Source of the DNA: JADIYM01 sp964641945
GTDB taxonomy: Bacteria; Acidobacteriota; Blastocatellia; UBA7656; JADIYM01
Reading direction: 5' to 3'
Assembly (NCBI GenBank): GCA_964641945.1
Contig: CAZXLQ010000020.1
Coordinates: 1 to 30,153, forward strand
DNA: 30,153 nucleotides
Position numbers and translations under genes: made by a program. Position 1 is the first letter of the stretch. Each line of letters opens with the position of its first letter. The notes beneath the pieces were generated by a model. That model worked only from the letters and a program-made list of their open reading frames with translations, was not told the DNA's origin and searched no databases. Shown here piece by piece: positions 1 to 10,900 of the stretch.

Positions 1-1
1 C

Positions 2-1882
2 GCAGTCTGGCTGTCGTTCCGATCCATCGATGCAGAGCGTCTCCGCCTGGCAGGGCTCGACCGAATCATCGTCGAATCGGAGCGGTGTGTGCCGCCCAAC
101 GCGACGGGAGTCACGCTCTGGCTGCCCGCAACCCCGGCCGTTGACGTCGAGCCCTTCGCCGGACGCGTGTACGCCGCAACCGCCGGAGGGCTCCTGGAGT
201 ATGACGAGCAGGGCGCGCTCCTCCGGCGATATTCGTCGCTCGACGGTCTGCCCGAAAACGCCGTCACGTGTCTGGAGCGATTCGAAGGCAAACTCTACGT
301 CGGAACGTCGAAGAGCGGTCTGCTCGAGTTCGATGGCGAGGGATTCACGCGCTACAGGTTCGTACAGCCCTCGGCGGCAAACGTGAGTGCGCTTCGTGCG
401 GGCGACGGACGCCTCTTCGTCGGTACCTTCGACGCCGGAGTATTCGAGTTCGATGGCGAGACGTTCACGCGTCAGTATCAGCGCGACCTTGGCGACTCGT
501 GCCGGCAGGTCACTGCAATCGCGGAGCACGGCTCGCGGATGTACGTCGGCACATTCGACTCGGGGCTCTTCGTGTGGCGTGAAGGGCGCGGTATCAACCT
601 GCGCACGGGCGACGGCTTGCCGTCGAACCGCGTCACCGGTGTCACCGCCCGCGATGCGGCCACACTGGTGGCCACCGACCTCGGGGTGGTCGAGCTCTCG
701 GACTCCGGTTCGATCGTTTCAGTCGACCGGACCCCGAACGCGACGGGTGTCGCCGTTCGCGGCAGCGATACGTGGGTTTCCAGTCTGACATCCGGCGTCT
801 CTACCGTTTCGGCGCAGCCGGCCGCGATGGTGCCGATCGCCGATCGTGGTCGCGTCGAGGCCAATCGGACGGCCACCAGGCCGGTCGAATCGCCGGCATT
901 GGGCATCAAGGTCGAGGACGGCATTCTCTGGGCGCTGTCCGAGAGGGGACTGCTGGCCTCGATTTCGCCGGAAGGTCCGCAGCGATTCGAGACGTTCGCG
1001 ACTCCTGACGGCGTGTCGGGCCTCAGCGCGGGCCACGTCGCTGCGCTGACGGTCGACGGCCGTGGCCGAGTTTGGGCGGGAATGTTCGACGGAGGCATCG
1101 ACGTGCTCGATGCCGAGAGCGGCGAGCGGCACGAGAGCCTAACGGACGCCGGCGTGCGCGAAGTGAACGCGCTCGCGCGCGAGACCGGCTCCGATCGCGT
1201 CTGGGTGGCGTCGTCGAAGGGAATCGTGCAGTTCGACGACGGCCGGATGTCGCGGCGGTTCGGCCCCGAAGAAGGGCTTGCGGGAAGCAGCGCGACGGCA
1301 ATTGTCGCAAACGTCGGACCTACCGGAGCCGGAATCGCCGTGGCGACGAATGCTGGGCTCACCGTCACGGACGGGCGCGTCGCCCGGACACTCACGGCGT
1401 TCCACGGTCTGCCAAACAACCACGCTTATGCGATCGCGGCGATCGGCCCGCGCCTCTTCGTCGGAACGCTCGGCGGACTGGCCGAAGTCGAAGCCATGAA
1501 GGTTGGCCGGACGTTCTCGGTCTCGAACTCGCGCCTCCCCCACAACTGGGTAAATGCGGTCGCGACGTTCGAGGGACGACTCTTCATCGGGACATACGGC
1601 GGCGGGGTCGCAACGCTCATGCCGAGCGGCGAGATCGTCGTCCACGACGAGACCGAGAAGACCGACGTCAATCCCGGAGCGATGGCCATCGTCGGACGAA
1701 CCCTCTATGTCGGGACGCTTTCGTCCGGCGCACTCGTGCTCGACATCGATTCGGGCAGGTGGACGCGACTCGGCGCGGTTCTCGGCTCGGCAAATGTGAC
1801 GGCGATCGCCGCGACCGACCGCTACGTCTTCTTTGGCACCGACAGCGGGATCGCCCGCATCGAGCGCACAGCACTCTCATGA
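2..1882 (+). CDS. Two-component-regulator-type beta-propeller protein, 5' end outside window
   Basis: The reading frame is open to the first complete codon of the window, so the true start lies upstream. A GTG at 89 is only an internal valine. The visible 626 residues are almost entirely blades of the Reg_prop type: I count 14 copies of a strand motif like YVGTxxxGLLEFD (for example YVGTSKSGLLEF, FVGTFDAGVFEF, WAGMFDGGIDVL, FIGTYGGGVATL, FFGTDSGIARIE), several preceded by DGLPxNxVT-like turns. Fourteen blades would fit two seven-bladed propellers, the arrangement known for the sensor part of hybrid histidine kinases. Here the protein stops directly after the last blade, with no membrane helix, kinase or DNA-binding domain at the C-terminus, so it is more likely a stand-alone ligand- or protein-binding module. 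Its TGA (1880-1882) overlaps an ATG at 1879, close to the next gene. The domain call is firm; the partner and ligand are unknown. Confidence 0.85.
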   Translation, partial: AVWLSFRSIDAERLRLAGLDRIIVESERCVPPNATGVTLWLPATPAVDVEPFAGRVYAATAGGLLEYDEQGALLRRYSSLDGLPENAVTCLERFEGKLYVGTSKSGLLEFDGEGFTRYRFVQPSAANVSALRAGDGRLFVGTFDAGVFEFDGETFTRQYQRDLGDSCRQVTAIAEHGSRMYVGTFDSGLFVWREGRGINLRTGDGLPSNRVTGVTARDAATLVATDLGVVELSDSGSIVSVDRTPNATGVAVRGSDTWVSSLTSGVSTVSAQPAAMVPIADRGRVEANRTATRPVESPALGIKVEDGILWALSERGLLASISPEGPQRFETFATPDGVSGLSAGHVAALTVDGRGRVWAGMFDGGIDVLDAESGERHESLTDAGVREVNALARETGSDRVWVASSKGIVQFDDGRMSRRFGPEEGLAGSSATAIVANVGPTGAGIAVATNAGLTVTDGRVARTLTAFHGLPNNHAYAIAAIGPRLFVGTLGGLAEVEAMKVGRTFSVSNSRLPHNWVNAVATFEGRLFIGTYGGGVATLMPSGEIVVHDETEKTDVNPGAMAIVGRTLYVGTLSSGALVLDIDSGRWTRLGAVLGSANVTAIAATDRYVFFGTDSGIARIERTALS

Positions 1883-1914
1883 TCAGCAATGGACCTGGTA
1901 TCGGATTGAACGTG

Positions 1915-4305
1915 ATGAAAGCAGACCTACGTACAGTTCTCGTTTTCGGCTTCCTGACGCTGGCCGCCTTGATCCTTGGCACTGCGCCGGCGGCAGCGCA
2001 GTCCGGCGTCCTCATTCCGACAAGCGTCAAGGATCAGCCCGACTCGTCGATTCTCGCACTTACCGAGATGACCGTCTCCGTGACAATCGACCGGCAACTG
2101 GCTCGCACCCGGGTCACGCACATCTACGCGAACAGGACGTCGAACCCGATCGAGGGCACTTACGTTTTCGCGGTTCCGACGACGGCGTCGATTGCAGACT
2201 TCGCGGTCTGGGACGGCGACACGCGCATTCCCGGCGTGATCCTCGAGCGACGGACGGCGCGGGCAATCTACGAGGAAATCGCCGCCCGGGCCATCGATCC
2301 AGGTCTGCTCGAGCAGGAAGGCGACGAGGACGCGCCGACTGCGTTCACCGTTCGGGTGGCCCCGATTCCGGCGTATGGAACGAAGCGGATCGAAATGGAG
2401 TACACGGAACTGCTCTCGGTTGATGACCTGCAGTCGTATTACTCGTTGCCGCTCAAGCCCTCGCAGTATGGAATCCAGGCGATCGGACACCTGCGCATCG
2501 ACATCTCGATCGCGTCCGGATTTCCACTCTCCGGTCTCGACGTCAAGGGGAACCAGTTCCCAGTCGCCATCGATCGTGAGGAACCGACGACGATCGCCGC
2601 CCATTACGAGGGGACCAATCTGCAGCCGGCCCAGGACTTCGCATTCAGTTACGGCATGGCTGTGCCGGAAAGCCGGCTCGACGTGATCGCCTACCGGTCG
2701 CCGGAGCGGATTTCTGCTGCGGAGCTGCGCGATCCATCGCTCGCCGAGCGGCAGTCGGATGGGTACTTCCAGGCTACGGCACTTTTCAATGGCTCGGGAC
2801 GCGCGCCAGGTGTCACAGCTGCGGGCGCCCGACCGCGGTCCATCCTCTTCATGCTCGACACCTCGCTTTCGATGTCGGGAGAAAAACTCGATCGGGCATA
2901 CGAGGCGATTTCTGCCTTCATTGGCTCGTTGACGCCCGTCGACCGATTCAACCTGCTGCTCTTCAACGATGACGTCGCGCTGCTTGGCAACGAGCCGGTA
3001 CCTGGTACGCCGGAGAACGTGGAGCGCGCCATGGCACTCGTACGCGCGAGCTACCTGTCGGGTGGAACCGATTTTCGCGGCGCGTTCGATTCCGCGCTCA
3101 AGGCCGCGGCAAGCCTTCCGGACGTCGACGGGGGCCGTGCCGTCGTTCTGATCACGGACGGCAATCCGACACTGTCGACCGTGCAGACGAAGCAGATCGT
3201 CGACGCCTTCCGCGCGGCCAACGATCGGGGCCCGAAAGCCCGGCTCAGCGTCTTCGGAATCGGCGCCGACACGCGGGTCGGTCTGCTCGCTGAACTTGCA
3301 CGATCGAGCCGGGGGCTATTCGTCTGGTCGCGCGAAACCGACAGCCTCGAGTTCCGGCTGCGCGCGTTCATCAACAAGATCGGAATGACGCCAATCGACG
3401 ACGTTCGGCTCGCCGTTGACGGTGGTGACACGTACCAGGTCTATCCCGACTCGGGCACCACCGGTTACGAGGGATCGGCAGTCCAGTTTCTCGGTCGGTA
3501 CCGGAAGCCGGGACAGGCGTCTTTCCGCCTGTCCGCTTCCTCCGAACGCGGCAACATCAACCTGAGCGCGGGGCTGCTCCTGCCGGATCGTGACGACACT
3601 CACGGCGAGATCCCGCGACTCTGGGCTCGCGCGCGAGTCGACGCGCTCCTCGCCGACATCGAGCTCAACGGTGAGAACGAAGCGTCGATCGCCGAGATCA
3701 TCGCGCTCTCGAAGCGCTACAAGTTCGTTACGCCCTACACGTCGTTCCTCGCGGCGCCCCGATCGCTTCTACGGCCGCGGACGATTCGGCCCGGCGATCC
3801 GGTTCTTCGCGTCGCGACGGATCCGTCGGTGACGAGCGTCGTCGCGGTTTTCCCGTTCGGACTCGTGAAACGGCTCGCATACCTCGAGGACGAGGGTGTG
3901 TGGGAGACCCGATTCCTGGCGCCGACCGACATGCGCGACGGCCAGTACGCGTGCCGGCTCGTGATGACCGACACATCCGGACGCTCGTTCGAGGAATTGA
4001 AGCGCTTCCGGATCGACAGTCGTCCTCCGCAGCTCGACGTCTCGATCGAGCCGGGTTCGGCTCGCGCCGGCAGCGACGTGCGCATCGTTGTTCGCACCGA
4101 CGCCGATGCTCGCTGGATCTCGGCGCGACTCTTCGGCGCCTCGCCAGTAAAGATCGTCTGGGACGGCGCCGCAAAGGCGAACGTTGGCCGACTGCGGTTG
4201 CCCGTCGAACTGCCGCCGGGTGTGTACACCGTTCAGGTGACCGCGGAGGACTTTGCCCGCAACGGCGCCGTCGCCGAGGTTCGACTCGAGGTTCTCGCGC
4301 AATGA
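1915..4305 (+). CDS. Secreted VIT and von Willebrand A domain protein
   Basis: This is a 796-aa protein. The ATG at 1915 is chosen because it begins a clean signal peptide (MKADLRTVLVFG, hydrophobic core, cleavage near PAAA-QS). An in-frame ATG at 1879 overlapping the previous stop would add 12 residues. A VIT (vault/inter-alpha-trypsin) domain lies at about residues 30-165, with the family's NPIEGTYVFAVP and DPGLLE signatures. A VWA domain follows at about 308-480 with a complete MIDAS metal site: D315-T-S317-L-S319, T385 and D415. After it come the family's TPYTSFLA element and a C-terminal Ig-like beta region. VIT/VWA proteins usually bind other proteins through a divalent metal. No LPXTG or C-terminal membrane anchor is visible, so it is probably periplasmic or released. 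Its TGA overlaps the next ATG (ATGA, 4302-4305), indicating translational coupling to the lipoprotein gene. The partner is unknown. Confidence 0.9.
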   Translation: MKADLRTVLVFGFLTLAALILGTAPAAAQSGVLIPTSVKDQPDSSILALTEMTVSVTIDRQLARTRVTHIYANRTSNPIEGTYVFAVPTTASIADFAVWDGDTRIPGVILERRTARAIYEEIAARAIDPGLLEQEGDEDAPTAFTVRVAPIPAYGTKRIEMEYTELLSVDDLQSYYSLPLKPSQYGIQAIGHLRIDISIASGFPLSGLDVKGNQFPVAIDREEPTTIAAHYEGTNLQPAQDFAFSYGMAVPESRLDVIAYRSPERISAAELRDPSLAERQSDGYFQATALFNGSGRAPGVTAAGARPRSILFMLDTSLSMSGEKLDRAYEAISAFIGSLTPVDRFNLLLFNDDVALLGNEPVPGTPENVERAMALVRASYLSGGTDFRGAFDSALKAAASLPDVDGGRAVVLITDGNPTLSTVQTKQIVDAFRAANDRGPKARLSVFGIGADTRVGLLAELARSSRGLFVWSRETDSLEFRLRAFINKIGMTPIDDVRLAVDGGDTYQVYPDSGTTGYEGSAVQFLGRYRKPGQASFRLSASSERGNINLSAGLLLPDRDDTHGEIPRLWARARVDALLADIELNGENEASIAEIIALSKRYKFVTPYTSFLAAPRSLLRPRTIRPGDPVLRVATDPSVTSVVAVFPFGLVKRLAYLEDEGVWETRFLAPTDMRDGQYACRLVMTDTSGRSFEELKRFRIDSRPPQLDVSIEPGSARAGSDVRIVVRTDADARWISARLFGASPVKIVWDGAAKANVGRLRLPVELPPGVYTVQVTAEDFARNGAVAEVRLEVLAQ

Positions 4306-4868
4306 CGACGAGTCGACATCGTTGGGTCTGGTCCATCACTGCGACGATGGCGCTTCTCGTCCTTGCCATTTCGCTGGCGTGCACCAGATCCCGGACAGCG
4401 ACGTCCGAACCGGCCGCCTCGAGCTCGACGGCGAGCTGGGACGCGTTTGCCGACGGAAACAGCTCAACGAACTCGGTGAATTCCAGGGCGGTGCCGGTGA
4501 CGCCGATCGAGATCACGGGAGCGCCGTACGTTCGGTCGATCAAGCTGGCGTGGTCGGCGTCGGAGCGAGTTCCGACGTACGAAGTCCAGAACCAGACGCT
4601 TCGACTGCCAGCAGAGACCCGGCAGGCCGTTCTCCAGGTTGCCATCACGGACCTGCCGTCCGGGGCCGACCTTCGGGTGGATTGGTACCACGGCGAGAAA
4701 CTGGTCTTCTCGGATGCCCTTACGGAGCACGAGGACGGCGATCACTTCTTCGCACTCGTCAAGCGGAATGGGAGCCAGCTCGAGAAGTTGCCTCCGGGCG
4801 AATACCGTGCCGTCGTTCACGACGCCGGCGCCGAGATAAAGGTCGTTCGTTTCCAGATCGATTCGTAA
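4302..4868 (+). CDS. Small exported protein, probable lipoprotein, unknown function
   Basis: This is a 188-aa protein starting at the ATG that overlaps the preceding stop codon. The N-terminus MTTSRHRWVWSITATMAL is followed by a hydrophobic core and the sequence LAISLAC-T with Cys27. This resembles a lipobox but lacks the usual Leu at -3, so lipid attachment is likely rather than certain. Residues 28-65 are Ser/Thr/Ala-rich and look like a disordered tether. Residues 66-188 read as one small beta-sandwich, with alternating hydrophobic positions and a PPGEYRAVV turn near the end, typical of Ig-like or FlgD-like folds. I do not recognise the family. Tight coupling to the VIT/VWA gene suggests the two act together at the cell envelope. 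Confidence 0.7.
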   Translation: MTTSRHRWVWSITATMALLVLAISLACTRSRTATSEPAASSSTASWDAFADGNSSTNSVNSRAVPVTPIEITGAPYVRSIKLAWSASERVPTYEVQNQTLRLPAETRQAVLQVAITDLPSGADLRVDWYHGEKLVFSDALTEHEDGDHFFALVKRNGSQLEKLPPGEYRAVVHDAGAEIKVVRFQIDS

Positions 4869-4879
4869 TTTGCAAGGAG

Positions 4880-4901
4880 CCATCGCCGATCGCGGCGATG
4901 G
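4880..4901 (+). other. Perfect 9-bp inverted repeat between lipoprotein and TPR genes
   Basis: CCATCGCCG (4880-4888) and CGGCGATGG (4893-4901) are exact reverse complements separated by the tetraloop ATCG. The hairpin begins 12 nt after the TAA of the lipoprotein gene and about 80 nt before the ribosome binding site of the giant TPR gene. No T-tract follows, so it is not a standard intrinsic terminator. It could be an intercistronic stabilising or attenuating hairpin. Confidence 0.55.
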
Positions 4902-4996
4902 TCGGAGAGCGGTTACCAGATGAGCCATCAGCACGTGACGCGACGTCGTGAAGTTCCTGCCAATGCCGGTCAGCGCGAGTGTGGAGGATTGAGATC

Positions 4997-7900
4997 GTGA
5001 AGCTCTCTCGAATTGTGGTCGTTGCGACCGTCGGCCTGTTCATCGTCCTCCTTGGCGTCGGCGCTGTCGCGACGCCGGCAGCCGGACCCTCTCAGCGGCC
5101 TCGACCCGCAGCCGGAGCTCAGCGCGATCCGATCGGTGTAGCCCTCGCAACGCCGGCAGGCGTCGCGCCCCAGGCCGAGGTCGATGCTGCTCTTTACGTC
5201 GTTCAGCCTTTCTTCGACGTGAGCACCCGGATTCCCAGACCGTATGCGGATGCGCGGCCACGTGTCGAAGCCCTTGCGACCCGGTATCCGAACGACCCGC
5301 AGATTGTGCGAACGCTGGCTCGGCTCGACGAGCGTCTCGGACGGTTCGACGAAGCGGTGACGTCGATGGAGCGCTTCGCGAGCCTTTCGGGTCGAAAGCC
5401 GTTGGCATTGCGCCGGCTGGCAGCGTTCTATCGGGACCGCAACCGTCCTGCCGATGAAATCAAGGTCCTCTCGGAGCTTGCCGAAAAGCTGCCGATGCTT
5501 GAACGAGCCCCGGTTTATGCGCGAGCCATCGTCGCCGCGAACGACGGACGACCCGCGGGCGTCAACGTCGATACCTTCTACGAGAAGCTCATCGACGCGA
5601 ATCCGGAGAACGGTGAGGCACTGCGTGAGTACGTTACGTTGCTCCTGGATTCGAAGGACACCGAGCGCGCGCTTCGAGCCGTCGACCGCGTCGCGAAGTC
5701 ACCGGGTGAGCGGACCAGAGCGACGGCCAGACTGCTGCTCGCCGAGCGGGCGCGGATCTACGATCGGCTCGGGGACCGGGCCTCGGCGCTAACAGTCTAC
5801 GAGCGGTCGTACGATCCGCTCTGGCCTCGCGCGGTTGCGGCGGACTACTACGCACTGCTGACGCGTTACGGCCTCTACCGTGAGCGCCGTCGAGCGCTAC
5901 AGAATGACGCCGTAAAGCCGGGCGCCTCCGTCAACTCCGTCGCACGACTCTTCAACTTCTATGCTTACGAAGGCAGCCTCTCGGCTGGCGCACGGCTGCT
6001 CGAGTCGGTCGAGGCGGGACGCGGAACGGTCGAGTGGTCATCGGCGGACCTCGAGCTCTTCGCGAATCTCTACGCGCAGATAGGCGATTACGACAATGCA
6101 TCGCGCTATGTCTACAGTCTCTACCTGCAGGGAGCCATGCAGCCGGGCGCCCCGGATCGTGAACGCATCCTCTCCCGACTGTTCGAGACGCTCGTCGAGG
6201 CGAGCTCGAGCGCGACACGGATTGCTCCGGGCGGCATCTCGCTCTATGCCGACATCGCGCGTATCGACCGACGCCCCGGTGCCGTCAACGCTCTCCTGTC
6301 GCTGATCCTCGCCGGCAACAATCCGGCGGCGGAATACAGGCTAGAAGAGGCGAAGGCCGGCGGATATCTGAATCGCGCACTGGCGCATTCGATTTACGAG
6401 CGCTTCTCGACCGAATTTCCGGCGTCTCCACGTCTCGGCCTGATGACCGTCGAGTTGCTGGAAGCCTACGCAGACCTGGGTGCAAACTCCGACGCCGTCG
6501 CCGTCGGCACGGCGTTCCTCAATGCCAGACCGGATGCGCCGGACTACGAGTTTGTCGCGCTCGCGGTCGCGGATGCGCACGTTCGCCTCAAGAACCGCAC
6601 CGCCGAGCGCGCGGTCCTCGCGACGCTTCTCGACCGGGGTGCATCGCGTTCGCGCGGTCGAGCGCTGATAGAACGATCGCCGGCACGCATGATTCCGATG
6701 TTCGGAGCCGTTGCGTTCTCGGACGATGAGTCGTGGAGCGTGGATGAACCCCCGGCGCTTTTCATGGCGCCGAACGGCGTCCCCGTCGACGCATCACAGG
6801 CTGGCCGATTCGATGATGAGGGAAGCGAGGAGTCGTCCGATCCTGGGAGCTTCGGCGATGCAGTGACGGATCCCGACGATTATCGCTCCGAGCCCGATGA
6901 CTATCGCGGGCAGCCAGATGCGGAAAGACGACGGCCGTCGTACGGGCTTCTGCTCGAGCGCACGGTGGCGTCGTTCGAGGCCGAAAATCGAAAGTCGGAG
7001 GCGCTCGCGTTTTTCTGGTCAGAGTTGCGCAAGCACCCGAACGACGAAGGACTGCACGAACGATTCCTCGGCTGGCTCGGGAACACCAGCCTGATCAACG
7101 AGGAGCTCAAGGCCTACAAGCTTGCTCTCGAGCGCTATGACGACGGCACGTGGCTTCATCGCGTCGCTCGCTGGTACGTCCGTCGCGGCAGGGGCGCCGA
7201 GATTCGCCGGCTGACCGACCAGGTCATCCGCACGCTCGACGACGAACAGGTCACGACGTACCTGCAGGAGTACGCCGGTTACGGCGGCGCCAGCCGCGGT
7301 GATTCGCTCGACGTCGACAAGGCCCTTGCTCTGCAGATGACGCGCATTGCGATGCAGCGATTCCCGAACAACGAGCGGATCGCGCGCATGCTGCTCGACC
7401 GACTTGCCGACGCGAAGGCGTGGCCGGAGTGGGAACGGCTGTCTCGCGAGCATTATTTCGGAAACGAATCGATACGCACCGACTACCTCAAGCGATTGTC
7501 GGAGACGGGTCGCCTCGAGGCGGATTACGTGCTGGCAAACGAGCGTGCTCGCGGTGGTCTCGAGGCCGATTCCACGTCCTCGTTCGCTTACGCCGTTTTC
7601 ACGGCAGACGCCGCCCGTTGGCTCTCGCGCTTCGACGAATCGATCGCCGCGTATCGCCGGCTCGTGGCCCTCTATCCGGGCGAGCCCGCCTACGCGATGC
7701 CGCTTTCCGACCTGCTGCGGTCGTTTGGATCGCGCGACCCGAAGTTCTATGACGAGTCGGCCGAAGTGCTCGACGGCATGTCCAGGATCCATCCGACGGA
7801 CGCTTCCTATGCCACGAAGGCCGGGGAGGCACTCGCCGAGGCCGGCCGGATGCCCGAAGCTGCGAAGCGCTGGCGCTCGATCGTGGCCGCCTCGCCGGGC

Positions 7901-10900
7901 TCGCCGAAGTCGCGGCTCGACGTCGCGACGATCTTCTGGGACTACTACCAGTTCACGGATGCAGCGGCCGAGCTCGAGGCTCTGCGTCTCTCGACGCGTG
8001 ACGACACCCTTTACGCATTCAGGCTCGGGGCCATCCACGACTCGAAGCGGGATCTGGCGAAGGCGATTCCTGAATACGTCAAGACGCTCGGCACGTCCGG
8101 CGGCGAGCGCGAGCAGGCGATGGTCCGTCTTGCGGAATTGCAGCGACGGCCTGGCGTTTCCGCGCAGATTGCCAGTGCCTATGCGGCGGTTCACGCCTCA
8201 CGTCCGACCGACGGGCAACTCGTGCTTGGCTACGTCGACTACCTCAAGAGAATCGAGAACAGCGGTGAAGCTGTCGGCGTCCTGAACCGTGCGGTCGACC
8301 AGCTGACCGACCCGGTATTTCTCGATGAGGCTCGCGGCCGGTTCCGCGCCTGGCGGTCACCCGACGGCGAGATCCGGACGCTGCAGCGCCTGGCGGACAA
8401 CGCACGCGACGAACGCGAGCGAATTCGTGCCAGACTGCAGCTCGCATCGGTCTATGAGTCCGAGAAACGGCGCGACGATGCGGCCGGTGTTGTCGATCGA
8501 CTGGTATCGGAGTACTCGACGAACTTCGGGGTGATCGACGAGGCGGTGCGGATCTACTGGCGCCTTGGACTGATGGATCGTTCCGTTGCGCTTTCACGCG
8601 ACGTGATCGCCAGGTCCGCGGGCGACTACCGCAAGCGATTCGTCATCGATCTTTCTCGTCGGCAGACGGAAGCGGGGCGGCTCTCGGACGCCGAGGCGAC
8701 GCTTCGCGCGTACTTCACCGAGAGCCCGCTCGACATGGACGTCTTCGGAGCGCTCGCAAAGACCATCGGTGATCAGAAGAAGGACGAGGTGCTCGCGGCG
8801 CTCTACGTCGAGGGGCTCAAGCGGATTCGCGAAGCCGGCCTTGGCGATGACGAAGAGAATCTCAAGGTCGCCGAGCTTCGCACCGGGACGATCGCCGCCC
8901 TCTCGCGCCTCGGTCGCCACACCGAGGCGATCGATCAGCACATCGAGATCATCAACCGCGATCCCGAAGGCTATGCGGCGCGCGAAACGGCATTCGAATA
9001 CGCCGCGCGCCACGATCAGAGTGCGCGCCTTGTCGGTTACTACGAGAAGCTCGCGAAGGAGTCGTACAAGGATTACCGCTGGAGTCTGGTCCTCGGCCAT
9101 TTCTATGAGTTGAATGGCAACACGGGTGGTGCCATCGAGGCTTACCAGCGCGCGGTCGTCAACGAGCCGCAGCGGGTGGATTTCCGGCGAATGCTCGCGT
9201 CCGCGATGGTTCGGGGCGGACGATTCGACGACGCGGTCGTCGAATTGCGGCGCGGTTGGGAAATCGACGGGAAGGATCCGTCGTGGCTCCTTCAGGTCGC
9301 GGAGATTCGCGTCCAGCAGGGCCGGCTCGACGACGCCGCGGCGACACTCGAGGAAGCGATTGCGGGACGGAAGAGCATCACGCCTGGAGAGCTGTGCGGC
9401 TACGCGGAGCGGCTAGACCGATGGGGGCTCCTCGAGAAGTCTGTCGCGCTCTACGATCGCGCGATCGAGGCTGCGAAGACGCGTCCGGAACAGTCCGGAT
9501 TGAGTGTGGACCGACTCTCCGCATACGTGCGCGTCGCTTCACGCGTGCGTGCGCCGGCGGACCTCTTCAACAGGCTCGAAGCGCTTCGGTCGACGTTCGC
9601 CGGTCGGGGCGATCCATCGTCGTTCTACAGCGGAAAGGACATCGCGCGCGCGATCGAGGAGGTCGAACGAACCGCGTTTCCGCGCGCCGTCGCTGACTAC
9701 GGCTCGGCCAGCGAGCGGTCGGCTCTCGATGCCGCTCTCCGGACAGCCGCATCGCGGGCGACCGAAACCGACGCCAGGCGTCGATACCTCGGCATCGCGC
9801 AACTGTGCGGACTATCCGAGTCTCACGAGGCGATCCTCGTTTCGATCGTCGAGCAGGCGCTGTCGACGTCGTCTGTCGACCAGGGCGTCGCATTTCGCAA
9901 TGCGGTGACGGAGCTCGCGGAATCGCTCGCAAGCCGGGCTCAGTTCGCCAGGGCGGCGAACCAACTTTCGAACTTCCGGGCACGCGATCCGAAATCGGGT
10001 GACTTCGACTACGACCGCCGTATCGCCGAGTACTACAGGCTTGCCGGCGATACACCCAATGAAATCGCGGCGCTCGAGCGCCTTTACACTACGGCCGGCG
10101 GCAGCGTCATGACGGGTGGAGAGAGGACCGTTGCGGTTGAACGCCTGTTCGAGGTGCTCGTCGCGACGGGCCAGCGCGATCGTCTCGTTGCACTCGCCGG
10201 ACGCCAGAGCCCCTTCCAACTGATCCTGATCAATCACCTCATTCGTACGGGCGATCAGGAGACTGCCGCGCGTGCAATCGCGAGTTCAGGCTTCTCGCCG
10301 GTCTGGGCAAAAGCAAAGACTGCCGAGATGGGGCTCTACTTCCGCAATGCATCGCCAGCCGTCGAAACCGCGTTCCGCGAGGCGCTCGACGTCAAGCCGA
10401 TCGGAGAGCGTGTCGGGCGACCGTTCAACAGCGACACGATGCTCACCGGAGGCGACTACTTCCTCGTAGCGCGAAACTACGGACTGTGGCTCGACGTCGT
10501 GGCGTCGCGCGGGAACGAGGCGCGTAACTTCATAGTCGGCCGACTGGAGCAGCGTCCCCGCGACGCGGCTCCGCAGGAGCAACTCGCCCGGTACTACCTC
10601 GTCCGCGACGAGTTGACGCAGGCGGGTGTTCACGCCGAGCTCGCAGGCGAGATCGCTCCACGACAACCGTCGGTGATCGGAATCCGTGGAGAGGTGCTTG
10701 CAGCAACTGGCAAGGTCAGCGAGGCGGTAGCCCTCTGGACGCAGCTGATCGAGGCAGATGACGCGGGTTCGGAGAGCTACGATCTCTACTTCAGGCTCAT
10801 GTCATCGCACGGGAAGCTCGACGTGGCGGTCACTCGGCTTCGCGACGTCATCGCGGCGCGGATGTACGTAGGCCAGTTCGGCGAGGTCAGGGCGGTCATC

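Noticed and set aside
478..1419. Long open frame of 313 codons on the minus strand
   Set aside because: It lies opposite the propeller gene, has biased Arg/Ser/Pro composition, no ribosome site and no recognisable domain; such shadows are common in GC-rich coding DNA.
1072..1914. Upstream extension of the VIT/VWA reading frame
   Set aside because: The frame is open far upstream only because of high GC; that part is Arg-rich out-of-frame translation of the propeller gene, and the signal peptide begins at 1915.
7019..8194. Long open frame of 391 codons on the minus strand inside the TPR gene
   Set aside because: It is opposite clear TPR repeats, its composition is Arg/Gly-rich, and no start signal or domain supports it.
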